Assembly: GCA_023433505.1 (NCBI GenBank)
Contig: JAEZCO010000065.1
Span: 62,001-126,000 of the forward strand
DNA: 64,000 nucleotides
DNA from: Bacillota bacterium
GTDB taxonomy: Bacteria > Bacillota > Clostridia > Acetivibrionales > DTU013
Direction: 5' to 3'
The first letter of the stretch is position 1. Each line of letters begins with the position of its first letter. The notes under the pieces were generated by a model. The model was not told where the DNA came from and made no database searches. It worked only from the letters and a program-made list of their open reading frames with translations. Positions 18,167 through 26,857 of the stretch are shown here, piece by piece. The position numbers and the translations under genes are program-made.

Positions 18167-20479
18167 TTACGCGTTTGTCATGACTACCTTTCTCATGCCC
18201 GTTATGGATACGATATCTCCGAGGTAATCGCTGTATGGATCGGCATATGTTTCGACCAGTTCCAACCGGTCCGGCAGCAGGGTAAAGCACTCCCATGTGA
18301 TCCCTTGGTTGTTTCTTTTTGGTAAGAGAATTTCATCAGCACGGTCGCAATTGATGTCCAATGCCGCAGCATACAGGGGCGTCCAGCCGTCCTCAACCGG
18401 ACACCCGTCATCACTTCCGCACATATCCAGTTCATGGTATCCGCCCTGGCCTGCAAATATTTTTAATCTCACTTTATCTTTCTTCCTTTGAAACAATATC
18501 ACTTTATCCAAAGGCCTTGTTTTATCCCGGTACAAAGCTGTATTATCCCTGATTCCCAGAATACCGCCGAAATCACTTTCTTTCATCCTGCCGATTTCCC
18601 GGTACAGCTTCCCAAAGCCATCCGGCGCGAAGGTTGAAGCCTGTATGCATTTAAGCCGGAGCGAAACTCCTGGATCATACTCCACGGAATAGATCTCAAG
18701 ATGCAGTTTTTTATCAGTATTACACCTTTTGACCATAATGAGCTCATCCGCATCTCCCTCACTGTATATCCGCGGAATTAAGTTTGCAGTTGTCAGGGTA
18801 ATCAATGATTCTTCCGGCCCTATGCTGAGAGTCTCTTTATCCGTGCCGATAAGCACTCCATTCTGCATATAGAAGTATAAGACCATTGAACCGTCCCGTT
18901 CTTTTTTTACTTGCAGCAATACATCATCGCCGCTTCCATTGATTGCAATCCGCTGCAGGCAGATAATTTCACCTGTATGCCATGACCCGGGTATCCGGTA
19001 TGGCTGGCCTGTTATCCATCTTTTGTCCTTATTGTAAAAATCAAAGCAAGACATTGCATTGTAGGATTTCCTGCCATTGATGAATAACGTATTCCGGGAA
19101 TATACTGCCGGGGGGTTACCCATGCTGTTTTCCATCAGTCTCTGCATGTCCGTATCAAAATAGGCATTGGGGTCATCCGGTATGTTTCTGTCATTCTCCG
19201 GGGATAGCAAGACCTCCTTTAATCTCAGAAAGTTGGTCCGGGGAGTGTAGTCGGGCCTGGTTTCATATCCGTAGGTATCCCTCCTGTGGGGATTGCCGGA
19301 ATTGAAGAGATACCATGCCGGCTCAAACTGAATACCGCCGGCTCTCTCCTTCAAAGCCTTCCTTACAAAAGCGGAAATGATTTCCACGGGACAGTCGTCA
19401 TCATTCTGTGCGTAATATTTTTTACCGCCGATGGTGAAAACCATCTCGCTCCAGAACCAGGACTGGTTTGAAATTCCCCAGTCCGCCCCCTCAATATGCT
19501 TCAGGGGATGGTCCCTATAGGGTAAATCAAAACAAAGGGATTCATCAATTGGATGGCTTCCGTTTACAGAAGTAAAATACACCGGATTGTCAAAGTTACC
19601 GCCTGAATTATCCCTGGCGTCATGTTTTCTTATCTTATCGGAAAGTCTCTCCAGATTATTTGCCAAATGATAATTATTGTTGGCATAAGAGAATATTACC
19701 TTTTTTCCAAGGGCTTCAACGGCATAGGTCTGCAAATCTTTATACGGCCGGGTATCAAAATACGGCTGGTAATTGCCGTCCTTTACATATCTTTTTCCGC
19801 CTGCTTCGGGAATGTTCATAAGCCAGCATGAGTCCGTCCAGTAGAGCACCAGGTCTTCCTTTTTACATAAATCAACGGCCCCCCTGACAATCTCAGGCTC
19901 CAGCAGGAACCCGTGCCCTCCCGTCACTTTCATAACCAGGTCCGACCCGTATATTTCATGGAACCGGATGCCGGCAAAGGCGTTTGGATAAAAAGCCTTC
20001 AGGGCCGCAGCCGTATCCAGGTCCATGGACATCCCTGTCCGCCGGTCCTTTCCGTCCCTGTAAAGCGGCGGAGGCTGGAGGTCGGACAATTCACCGTTCT
20101 GCTCGGTGGCATTTCCCGAGGAATACATTTCAAGGAAGAAAGATAGGGTCCCCCTCCCGCTTGTATAGTTTCTTTCAAAAAAATCAAGGGCATGACGCAA
20201 TGCGGGGTGAATACGGTCCATTTGCGCAGCATTCCGTATCCCGTAAGCATTTCTGTCGTAAAATTGTATGGGATAAATAATCACCGCTGCCTTATACCTG
20301 CATTCCAGCTCTGCCAATGCCGAATAGATATTCTCCAGACACCTGTCCATTTCGGCAAAATCATCCCGGTATTTACTTATCAGATCTCCTTTGAAGCCTT
20401 CCTCAATTAAAAACAAAAGCCACGGTCTATATTCCGGGCCGGAATTATTCACCTCGGGGCAATGATTCATTGTAAGCAT
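18167..20479 (-). CDS. Cytoplasmic putative glycosidase, paralogue of the secreted discoidin protein
   Basis: The 770 residues carry no signal peptide and no discoidin domain. They align along their length with the middle and repeat regions of the secreted protein at 8844-13223. Shared blocks are LLFLIEEG, IIYPIQFYDRNAYG, GIRFHEIYGSD, SYANNNYH and WFWSEM. The acids E175 and E345 match the two candidates in the paralogue. The C-terminal third has the same acidic repeat signature (GDADELIMVK, DRADEILLPK), probably a beta-propeller. The ATG at 20479 has GGGAGG 10 bases upstream and begins 3 bases after the GH38 stop, so translation is tightly coupled. It probably cleaves an imported oligosaccharide, working with GH38 and GH35. 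I do not know a named family for it. Confidence 0.85.
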   Translation of the reverse strand: MLTMNHCPEVNNSGPEYRPWLLFLIEEGFKGDLISKYRDDFAEMDRCLENIYSALAELECRYKAAVIIYPIQFYDRNAYGIRNAAQMDRIHPALRHALDFFERNYTSGRGTLSFFLEMYSSGNATEQNGELSDLQPPPLYRDGKDRRTGMSMDLDTAAALKAFYPNAFAGIRFHEIYGSDLVMKVTGGHGFLLEPEIVRGAVDLCKKEDLVLYWTDSCWLMNIPEAGGKRYVKDGNYQPYFDTRPYKDLQTYAVEALGKKVIFSYANNNYHLANNLERLSDKIRKHDARDNSGGNFDNPVYFTSVNGSHPIDESLCFDLPYRDHPLKHIEGADWGISNQSWFWSEMVFTIGGKKYYAQNDDDCPVEIISAFVRKALKERAGGIQFEPAWYLFNSGNPHRRDTYGYETRPDYTPRTNFLRLKEVLLSPENDRNIPDDPNAYFDTDMQRLMENSMGNPPAVYSRNTLFINGRKSYNAMSCFDFYNKDKRWITGQPYRIPGSWHTGEIICLQRIAINGSGDDVLLQVKKERDGSMVLYFYMQNGVLIGTDKETLSIGPEESLITLTTANLIPRIYSEGDADELIMVKRCNTDKKLHLEIYSVEYDPGVSLRLKCIQASTFAPDGFGKLYREIGRMKESDFGGILGIRDNTALYRDKTRPLDKVILFQRKKDKVRLKIFAGQGGYHELDMCGSDDGCPVEDGWTPLYAAALDINCDRADEILLPKRNNQGITWECFTLLPDRLELVETYADPYSDYLGDIVSITGMRKVVMTNA

Positions 20480-20482
20480 CAA

Positions 20483-23122
20483 TCAGCTACCTCCCGTTTT
20501 TAAATATAAGGTATGAATCTCGAAGGGTTTCGTGGAAAAGACGATACTGTCGGTATTTGCAGCAATTTCATTAAAATTATCCTCCAGCAAGCCGCATACC
20601 CCAATGGATTTGAACCTTTTGGAAAACACCAGCCTTACTTCCTTCCGAAGGGCATACATCTCTCTTACCCGCATCACATAGCCGTCTCCTTTTTCAGACA
20701 GTTTGAAACAGATTACCTCCATACCTTCCAGCTCTTGAATCAAATCAACAGTAGCAGGCTTTAATTTATCTCCGGCATTCTTTTTCTCCGCAAACCCTGT
20801 CAACGGTTCCGTAACAGCTTCCAGTGCCAGTTTGGGAACCTCTCCGTCGACCCAGTTGCCGGAATGAGGAATCAGCCTGTAGCTGCAGACGAAATCCCCC
20901 CCGATCCACTGGGGAAAATTCGTGCCCCAGCTGTTGTTAAAGGCGTTGAAAAACAGGACGGGAGCAGATTTTTCATATTCCTTCCGGTATTTATAAATGC
21001 CTTCATCCCCAATGGAGAACAGCGGTGTATCAAAGGGGACCACAGCCATGCCGTGCACCCCGTCGGAAATATCCAGCCAATTTTCACAGCAATACAGTAA
21101 ATGGTTGGCATCCTTGACGATATCCATTCCGGGATCAATGACACATCCGGTTTTGTTGATCCGGACCTCCGGCTCCTTCAAGTTGACGGGGAAAACAAAA
21201 TGCCCTGCCTCAACCAGCGGAGTTTCCTCCTTGCCGCTTAACTTGAAGGTCATATCGATATACGGCTGATTCTCATATAAGGTAACCTGCAATTCGATCA
21301 TCGCTGCATTGCCATATTCCGTGACGCTTTCATCTCCCAGTTCCTTGCGCAAGATCAGAGACGCCGCGCCATCCTCCATGACCCCTTCAATGGTATATTC
21401 CGAAGGCAATACGGTCAAATGCATCTGCTCCGGATAAGCCAACCTTCCAAGGTCATTCACCAGCCAGTCGGAGAATCGGTATGCATAAGCGCGTATAAAT
21501 TCCGTGATATCTTCTATCCCGTATATGTCGTACCTGTATTGTCCGAAGCTGTATTTCTGATTACTATCAACCCATTCCTTGCCGCAGGACTTTTCCACAA
21601 GGCTCTTGATGCCACCGGAGCCTTTATCCGCAGAAAGTCTGAACCACTTGTTCTCCAGTACACCCAGCGCAGCATCGCAAAGAAGCTGTCCCTTCTGCCG
21701 CTTTGCCTGACTGCCTTCACGGATGCCCAGCGTTTTGTAGCCCAGAGCAGGCATGTTTTCAAGATATGCCATCGTTCTGCTGTTGATATTTGACATCCTT
21801 ACAGGCTGTCCGCTTTCCAGATCCATCAGCTGCCGATGTTCCAACACCTTGCTGTAATTGTCCATATCCACCCAGGCGTTCCGTTTCCAGCCCAGGCCGT
21901 TAAAGACCACAATTCTGGCCCCTTCAGCGTCCGCACGGGACGCCAGTGTGTCCATCACCCCGGGCAGCGTCCGGCAGACGGATTCTTCTGCCAGTGCGAC
22001 CCTGTCCCTCTGTTCCTTCCATGATTCTTCTATCCGTTGATATGCAGCTTTTGTCCTGCTCCGGTTGAAATCCTTTTTTCCGTATTGCCTGTCGTAGCCC
22101 AAGGTTGTTTTGACATCCAATCCCCAGGTATGTTCTCCAAACAGCAGTGTTTGCTCGTATGCACCATCAATCAGCTTTTGGCTCTCAATTCCGGCATGCA
22201 AAGGTATGGAGCCCACTTCCCTTCCCAGGACAAGCGCTTTCTCAAGAGAGGCTGTCCTCTGCCTTATCCGCCGGATCTTCCCAACCTCCGCCGGATAAGA
22301 GCCCACCCCATGGATCCAGGTATCGGCAAGATCGCCTTTGATAACCGGGATGTCCTCCAAAGAGTATTGCGACAATGCCCTGTAGAAGTCATCCATCGTC
22401 CCGACGATGACTTCCGCACCAGGCAATTGGGAATCTGCCCGGTCAATTAGCTGTTGAATGATTTCCGGCTTCTGAGGCCCCGCATTATCGTTGGTCTGAA
22501 TAAGCGCAAGCCATACGGGGAAGCCCCAATCCTCGGGAGGCAGCAGGGAGGACCCATAGCCGCCCTTGCTGTAAAAAGTCAGCACCCGGTTTCCATCGGG
22601 TCCCTCCCAGAAAAACAGCCTGGGGACCTCGGGGGCGGTGCAGCCCGGATTGCAGCCAAGATGAAGAAATTTTACACCGGCCTGATAGAGTATGGAAGGC
22701 AGAACCCAGGTATGTCCCGGAACATCGGTCATTTTTGCCGATAGGGGCCCCTTACCGAATTCCTCCGAAAGCCTGCGCGAAAAATACATGCCCCGGATGT
22801 ATTCTTCCAGACCGCAGAATTCCGTATGCGTTGTGTAGGGGAGCGCATGCCAGGCAATCTGACCTTTCCGGATCAGTGTTTTTGCTCTGGCGATCATGCC
22901 GCTTTCTGCGTTGTCCGGAGCAAGAGACTGTAATAACGGCCATGCCGGCATTGTCCATACATATTGGCGGCCCTCCGGAAACGCTTGGGTGTCTTCGCAT
23001 GTTTTTACAACATCGGGAAGCATTTTTCTTCCATATCGCTCAATGACTTCTTTCGCCAGCTCCGTGAAGCCTATATCAAAATGTGTTTTAAATACTACAT
23101 AAATAACCCTTTTAGCACTCAT
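20483..23122 (-). CDS. GH38-like alpha-mannosidase (DUF5054-type)
   Basis: GH38 enzymes are zinc-dependent retaining alpha-mannosidases. The N-terminal domain shows the metal-binding pair H14 and D16 in KTHFDIGFT, and MTDVPGHTW, whose aspartate is the expected nucleophile. A helical region and a large beta-sandwich domain follow. The whole resembles the GH38 relatives annotated with DUF5054. The 879 residues have no signal peptide. The start is taken as the ATG at 23122, because the ATG six bases earlier is only 2 bases from the GGTGAGG site. It lies between the importer permeases and the unassigned cytoplasmic glycosidase, consistent with intracellular processing of a mannose-containing oligosaccharide. 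Substrate linkage is inferred from family only. Confidence 0.88.
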   Translation of the reverse strand: MSAKRVIYVVFKTHFDIGFTELAKEVIERYGRKMLPDVVKTCEDTQAFPEGRQYVWTMPAWPLLQSLAPDNAESGMIARAKTLIRKGQIAWHALPYTTHTEFCGLEEYIRGMYFSRRLSEEFGKGPLSAKMTDVPGHTWVLPSILYQAGVKFLHLGCNPGCTAPEVPRLFFWEGPDGNRVLTFYSKGGYGSSLLPPEDWGFPVWLALIQTNDNAGPQKPEIIQQLIDRADSQLPGAEVIVGTMDDFYRALSQYSLEDIPVIKGDLADTWIHGVGSYPAEVGKIRRIRQRTASLEKALVLGREVGSIPLHAGIESQKLIDGAYEQTLLFGEHTWGLDVKTTLGYDRQYGKKDFNRSRTKAAYQRIEESWKEQRDRVALAEESVCRTLPGVMDTLASRADAEGARIVVFNGLGWKRNAWVDMDNYSKVLEHRQLMDLESGQPVRMSNINSRTMAYLENMPALGYKTLGIREGSQAKRQKGQLLCDAALGVLENKWFRLSADKGSGGIKSLVEKSCGKEWVDSNQKYSFGQYRYDIYGIEDITEFIRAYAYRFSDWLVNDLGRLAYPEQMHLTVLPSEYTIEGVMEDGAASLILRKELGDESVTEYGNAAMIELQVTLYENQPYIDMTFKLSGKEETPLVEAGHFVFPVNLKEPEVRINKTGCVIDPGMDIVKDANHLLYCCENWLDISDGVHGMAVVPFDTPLFSIGDEGIYKYRKEYEKSAPVLFFNAFNNSWGTNFPQWIGGDFVCSYRLIPHSGNWVDGEVPKLALEAVTEPLTGFAEKKNAGDKLKPATVDLIQELEGMEVICFKLSEKGDGYVMRVREMYALRKEVRLVFSKRFKSIGVCGLLEDNFNEIAANTDSIVFSTKPFEIHTLYLKTGGS

Positions 23123-23162
23123 GTCCATACCTCACCGTTGTTATCGACTTTTGACCTTTTAC

Positions 23163-24050
23163 TTATTCCTTTACAGACCCCAGGACTATCCCATGGATGA
23201 AATACCTCTGTAAAAAGGGGTAGATGGCCATGACCGGAATCATGGAAATGAGAATTTTTGCGGCATTCAATGTTTTGTTGGATATCCTTGACAGCCTCTT
23301 TATCTGCTCGGGGTCCATTGTAGAAGTGTCTCTCAATACAACGACCAGTTGCTGGATGTATGTCTGCAGAGGGTATTTCTCCGGCTTGTTCATAAGTATC
23401 AAGCCGTCAAAAAAGGAGTTCCAGTGACCGACAATGGTAAACAGCGTAATTGTTGCAAGGGCAGGCAGTGAAACCGGAATAAAAATTCTTACCAGCATGT
23501 ACCAGGGTCCCGCTCCGTCCACTATACCCGCCTCTTCAAGTTCTTTCGGGATCCCCCGGAAAAAATTCATTAACAGGATCACATTGAATACAGGCACTGC
23601 CGTTGGCAGCACCAGGGCCCAGATACTGTTGATCAGCCCCAATGCGCTGATTGTCATATACCACGGAATCAACCCTCCGCTGAAAAGCATGGTGAAGACG
23701 ACAAACCACATGTAGGCATTTCTTCCCGGAAACACTCTGTTGCTTTTTGACAGGGGATATGCCATCAGAACGGTCAGTACGTAGTTTATAGCACAGCCAA
23801 GAATTACACGCTGTACGGAAACACCAAAGGCAACAAAGAAATTTTTGTCTTCCAGCAGCAGCTTGTAGGAATATAGGTTAAACCCGACAGGGTATAAGGA
23901 GACCATACCTGCGGCAGCAATTGACTTGTCGCTGAAGGAAAGTGCAATGGTATGCAATATAGGGGCTACGCACAAAAAAGTTACAATCGTCAGAATGGCT
24001 ATAATCATTCCGTCATTTAATCTATCGGAGAATTTTTTGGACCTTACCAT
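23163..24050 (-). CDS. ABC sugar permease, LplC type
   Basis: This inner-membrane subunit of a CUT1-type importer has six predicted helices. The EAA loop (EEAGIVDGAGPWYML), through which the ATPase docks, lies in the C-terminal half. The protein ends VLGSVKE, as LplC/YtcP proteins usually do. The start is set at the ATG at 24050 with AGTGAG upstream; an earlier ATG at 24101 would overlap the preceding permease by 35 bases. It pairs with the LplB-type permease upstream. No ATPase gene lies in the window, so a shared MsmK-like ATPase encoded elsewhere is expected. Confidence 0.93.
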   Translation of the reverse strand: MVRSKKFSDRLNDGMIIAILTIVTFLCVAPILHTIALSFSDKSIAAAGMVSLYPVGFNLYSYKLLLEDKNFFVAFGVSVQRVILGCAINYVLTVLMAYPLSKSNRVFPGRNAYMWFVVFTMLFSGGLIPWYMTISALGLINSIWALVLPTAVPVFNVILLMNFFRGIPKELEEAGIVDGAGPWYMLVRIFIPVSLPALATITLFTIVGHWNSFFDGLILMNKPEKYPLQTYIQQLVVVLRDTSTMDPEQIKRLSRISNKTLNAAKILISMIPVMAIYPFLQRYFIHGIVLGSVKE

Positions 24051-24066
24051 ATGTTTACTCACTTTT

Positions 24067-24957
24067 CTAGAAAATTCGGTAATTAGCAAATCTGTATGCA
24101 AGCTTGTAGGATAGGATGATCAATATAAAGCTGACAACGGACTTAAGGAGGCCTACGGCTGTTGCCAGGCCATACTGCATTTGTATAAGTCCCATCCTAT
24201 AGACATAGGTATCTATAATGTCAGCCGTTTGATATACTGTTGGATTATATAAATTGAATATCTGGTCAAAACCCGCATTTAAAACATTTCCAAGGCTGAG
24301 CGTGGCAAGCAGTACCACCGTTGAAGCGATGCCCGGCAGGGTAATGTATATGAGCTGCTGCCTGCGGTTGGCTCCGTCAATTACCGATGCTTCATACAAC
24401 GTCGGACTTATAGCCGTTAATGCAGCCAAATAAACTATAGCTCCATATCCGAAACTTTTCCAGACGTCACTGACTACCAATATTATGCGGAACCAGGTAT
24501 TGTTTCCCAAAAACATCACCGGCTCCAGCCCCGCGGCTTTCAGGATTTGATTGACAAGGCCGTCCAGCGTCAGCAAATTTATAATGATCCCTGATAAAAT
24601 CACCCAGGAAATAAAATGAGGCAGGTAGACAATGGTCTGTATGGCTCTTTTATACCATTTCACTCGCATCTCATTTAGCAGCAGGGCAAAAGCAAGTGAC
24701 GCAAACAGGCCTGCAAGTATTTTCAGGCAGGCAATTACAAGAGTGTTGGCAAAAACCTGCCTGCTATCCGGAATCTGGAACATGTAGGTAAAATTGTCCA
24801 GGCCAACGAAGGCGGATTTCAAAATGCCTTTCGCCGGGATAAAATTCTGAAAGGCAATGACAACCCCAAACATTGGTATCACACTGAATACAACCAGCAG
24901 CATGATTCCCGGCAGCAGCATTAAATGATAATTTATCGCTCGAATTCTATTTCGCAT
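24067..24957 (-). CDS. ABC sugar permease, LplB type
   Basis: The first permease of the importer has six predicted helices and an EAA loop (YEASVIDGANRRQQL). The ATG at 24957 is chosen because GGTGGGTGGAA directly precedes it and the protein then begins MRNRIRAINYHLMLLPG, a typical LplB opening. The ATG at 25011 has no ribosome site. It follows the solute-binding protein gene and precedes the second permease by 16 bases, giving the usual binding protein-LplB-LplC order. Confidence 0.93.
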   Translation of the reverse strand: MRNRIRAINYHLMLLPGIMLLVVFSVIPMFGVVIAFQNFIPAKGILKSAFVGLDNFTYMFQIPDSRQVFANTLVIACLKILAGLFASLAFALLLNEMRVKWYKRAIQTIVYLPHFISWVILSGIIINLLTLDGLVNQILKAAGLEPVMFLGNNTWFRIILVVSDVWKSFGYGAIVYLAALTAISPTLYEASVIDGANRRQQLIYITLPGIASTVVLLATLSLGNVLNAGFDQIFNLYNPTVYQTADIIDTYVYRMGLIQMQYGLATAVGLLKSVVSFILIILSYKLAYRFANYRIF

Positions 24958-25041
24958 TTCCACCCACCAAATTTTAAGCAGATATCGGCCAGGGAATAAC
25001 TTCCGCCCCATGACCGATACCGCATAATTTTATTAAGAGGA

Positions 25042-26754
25042 TTATTTCCCCTTTACGTATTCGTCCACTTCTTTCGTAATTTCGTCTCCGCCAAGCTGCT
25101 TCCACTGTCCGACAAACTTGTCAAACTCCTCAACCGGCGCAGAGCCCAAGATGATTTTAAGGAAGGTCTCATTTTCAAGCTTGTCAAGCGTTGCTTTCTT
25201 TGTCTCCATGGTCTTTGTCGTCCCGTAATATTCACTGTATATTTTTGTAATATCCGTAAAGGCAAGTGCGGGAGCTCCTGAGGTGGTTACCGCATAATGC
25301 GCCCATGCATTCAAATCTTTCTTGGGATCGGCCTTTTCCTGCATTGTAAGGTCATACCAGCCCTTTGCCACTGCATCCAGCTCATCTGCGTTTTTGGTAC
25401 CGTCAAATACTTCCTTAAGGACCTTCGCCCTTCTCTCGATGGCGTCGATGTAGTCTATGGACAGGCTGAAGGGCCAGTTGCCCCAATCGACGGTATATCC
25501 GAGATCCTTGGGATATAGCGGTTTGTCCGCCGTAACCTCCGGATCCTGCCCTACAATAACCCTTTGCTGAAGGTTCAGCACTTTTACGATGGCCTCGGGA
25601 TTGGAATAGCCTTTTTTCACAACAATGTATCCGTTATTTATGGGCTGCATTGTTGAAATAAACTTTCCTTCCGCATCCAGGGGCACCATGAATGCTCTCC
25701 AGTCGGCTTTCGGGTCATTTTTCGCAGAGTCGGTCAGAGGCCACCAGGGAACCCACCAGGGTCCGAACATCATGCCTGCCTTGCCGCTGGCAATCAACGC
25801 ATTGGTATCGTCTGCCTTGCGGGTGGCAAATTCCTTGTCAATCACGCCGGTTTTATACAGCTCGTTGATCTTTTGCAAGGCCGTCTTTACTTCCGGAAGA
25901 ATGGAGCCATAGACCACACTGCCGCTGCTGTCCTTCAGCCATTGCCGCGGATATGCATGGAAGGCGGTAAATATTGAATTAAAGACATGGATGGAATTGA
26001 CGCCCAGAAGATCCGCGCTGCCAGTCAAGCCGACGGTATCCTTTTTGTTGTTTCCGTCCGGATCCTTTTCAATAAAGGCTTTGGCTACGGCTGCAATCTC
26101 ATCCACCGTTTTCGGCGCCTGAAGCTGCAGCTTGTCGAGCCAATCCTGCCTTATCCAGAGCTGGGTAAAGGCATTTGCCTGCACGTTAAGGTCGGGAAGA
26201 GCCATCAATCTGTCTTTGAATGTAGGAGTTTCCAACGCCTTCAGCACACCCTGGGCAGTGGTGCCCGCCGATGCGTAATATTCCTTGAGCAGGGGAGATC
26301 CGTATTTTTCATAAGAATCTGTCATATCTTCAATCAAATCGGCATCCACAAGGCTTTTCAAGGATGCCAGCTGATTAATGAACATTACGTCGGGTATGTC
26401 GCTGCTGGCAATGCTTAATGCAACTTTTTGCGCATATGCATCGTTTTGTGCCACCCAGGCATGTTTGACCTCGACATTTAACTTCTCTTTTATGTAGCGT
26501 GTATAAGCATTGTTTTCCAGAGTATCCCCTTCCGGCAGCTTATTGTTGGGAATATCAGGCCTGCCCATGGTAAAAGTGACAGGCTGCTCGTATTTACCAT
26601 AAGGATCTATGTTTTCAACCTTTGCGGTAGTCGCTTGTGAAGCTGATTCACCTTGGGCTTGAGTTTCACCGGAATTCTTTGCCTGTCCACAACCGGCAAA
26701 GACCGCAGCAATCATAAATACTGCCAGTATCGCTGAAATAATTCTTTTTGACAT
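25042..26754 (-). CDS. Extracellular solute-binding lipoprotein (LplA type)
   Basis: This is the ligand-capture subunit of the operon A importer. A lipoprotein signal peptide ends in AGC, with C22 as the lipidated residue. A Gly/Ser/Gln-rich linker follows, then a two-lobe family-1-like binding protein. The 570-residue length is typical for LplA-like proteins, which bind oligosaccharides rather than monosaccharides. GGGAGG stands before the ATG. It lies 103 bases downstream of the histidine kinase gene, and that gap carries a perfect palindrome. The regulator pair upstream probably senses the same ligand. Confidence 0.95.
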   Translation of the reverse strand: MSKRIISAILAVFMIAAVFAGCGQAKNSGETQAQGESASQATTAKVENIDPYGKYEQPVTFTMGRPDIPNNKLPEGDTLENNAYTRYIKEKLNVEVKHAWVAQNDAYAQKVALSIASSDIPDVMFINQLASLKSLVDADLIEDMTDSYEKYGSPLLKEYYASAGTTAQGVLKALETPTFKDRLMALPDLNVQANAFTQLWIRQDWLDKLQLQAPKTVDEIAAVAKAFIEKDPDGNNKKDTVGLTGSADLLGVNSIHVFNSIFTAFHAYPRQWLKDSSGSVVYGSILPEVKTALQKINELYKTGVIDKEFATRKADDTNALIASGKAGMMFGPWWVPWWPLTDSAKNDPKADWRAFMVPLDAEGKFISTMQPINNGYIVVKKGYSNPEAIVKVLNLQQRVIVGQDPEVTADKPLYPKDLGYTVDWGNWPFSLSIDYIDAIERRAKVLKEVFDGTKNADELDAVAKGWYDLTMQEKADPKKDLNAWAHYAVTTSGAPALAFTDITKIYSEYYGTTKTMETKKATLDKLENETFLKIILGSAPVEEFDKFVGQWKQLGGDEITKEVDEYVKGK

Positions 26755-26781
26755 GAAAAATCCTCCCAGAAAATATTGTTT

Positions 26782-26793
26782 TGTGAATTCACA
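26782..26793. promoter_or_regulatory. 12-bp palindrome before the solute-binding protein gene
   Basis: TGTGAATTCACA is perfectly symmetric and lies 28 bases upstream of the start codon, in the 103-base gap after the kinase gene. It could be a regulator site. The AT-rich gap also holds a TAAAAT -10-like box, but no well-placed -35. Confidence 0.35.
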
Positions 26794-26857
26794 CTTCTAT
26801 TTTAGAATAAAAAACCCAATCAATATATCAAAGATTTTTTCGATTTATAAAAGAAAT

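Noticed and set aside
21836..23200. Several overlapping plus-strand frames opposite the GH38 gene
   Set aside because: These are shadows of the mannosidase coding strand, with no recognisable motif.
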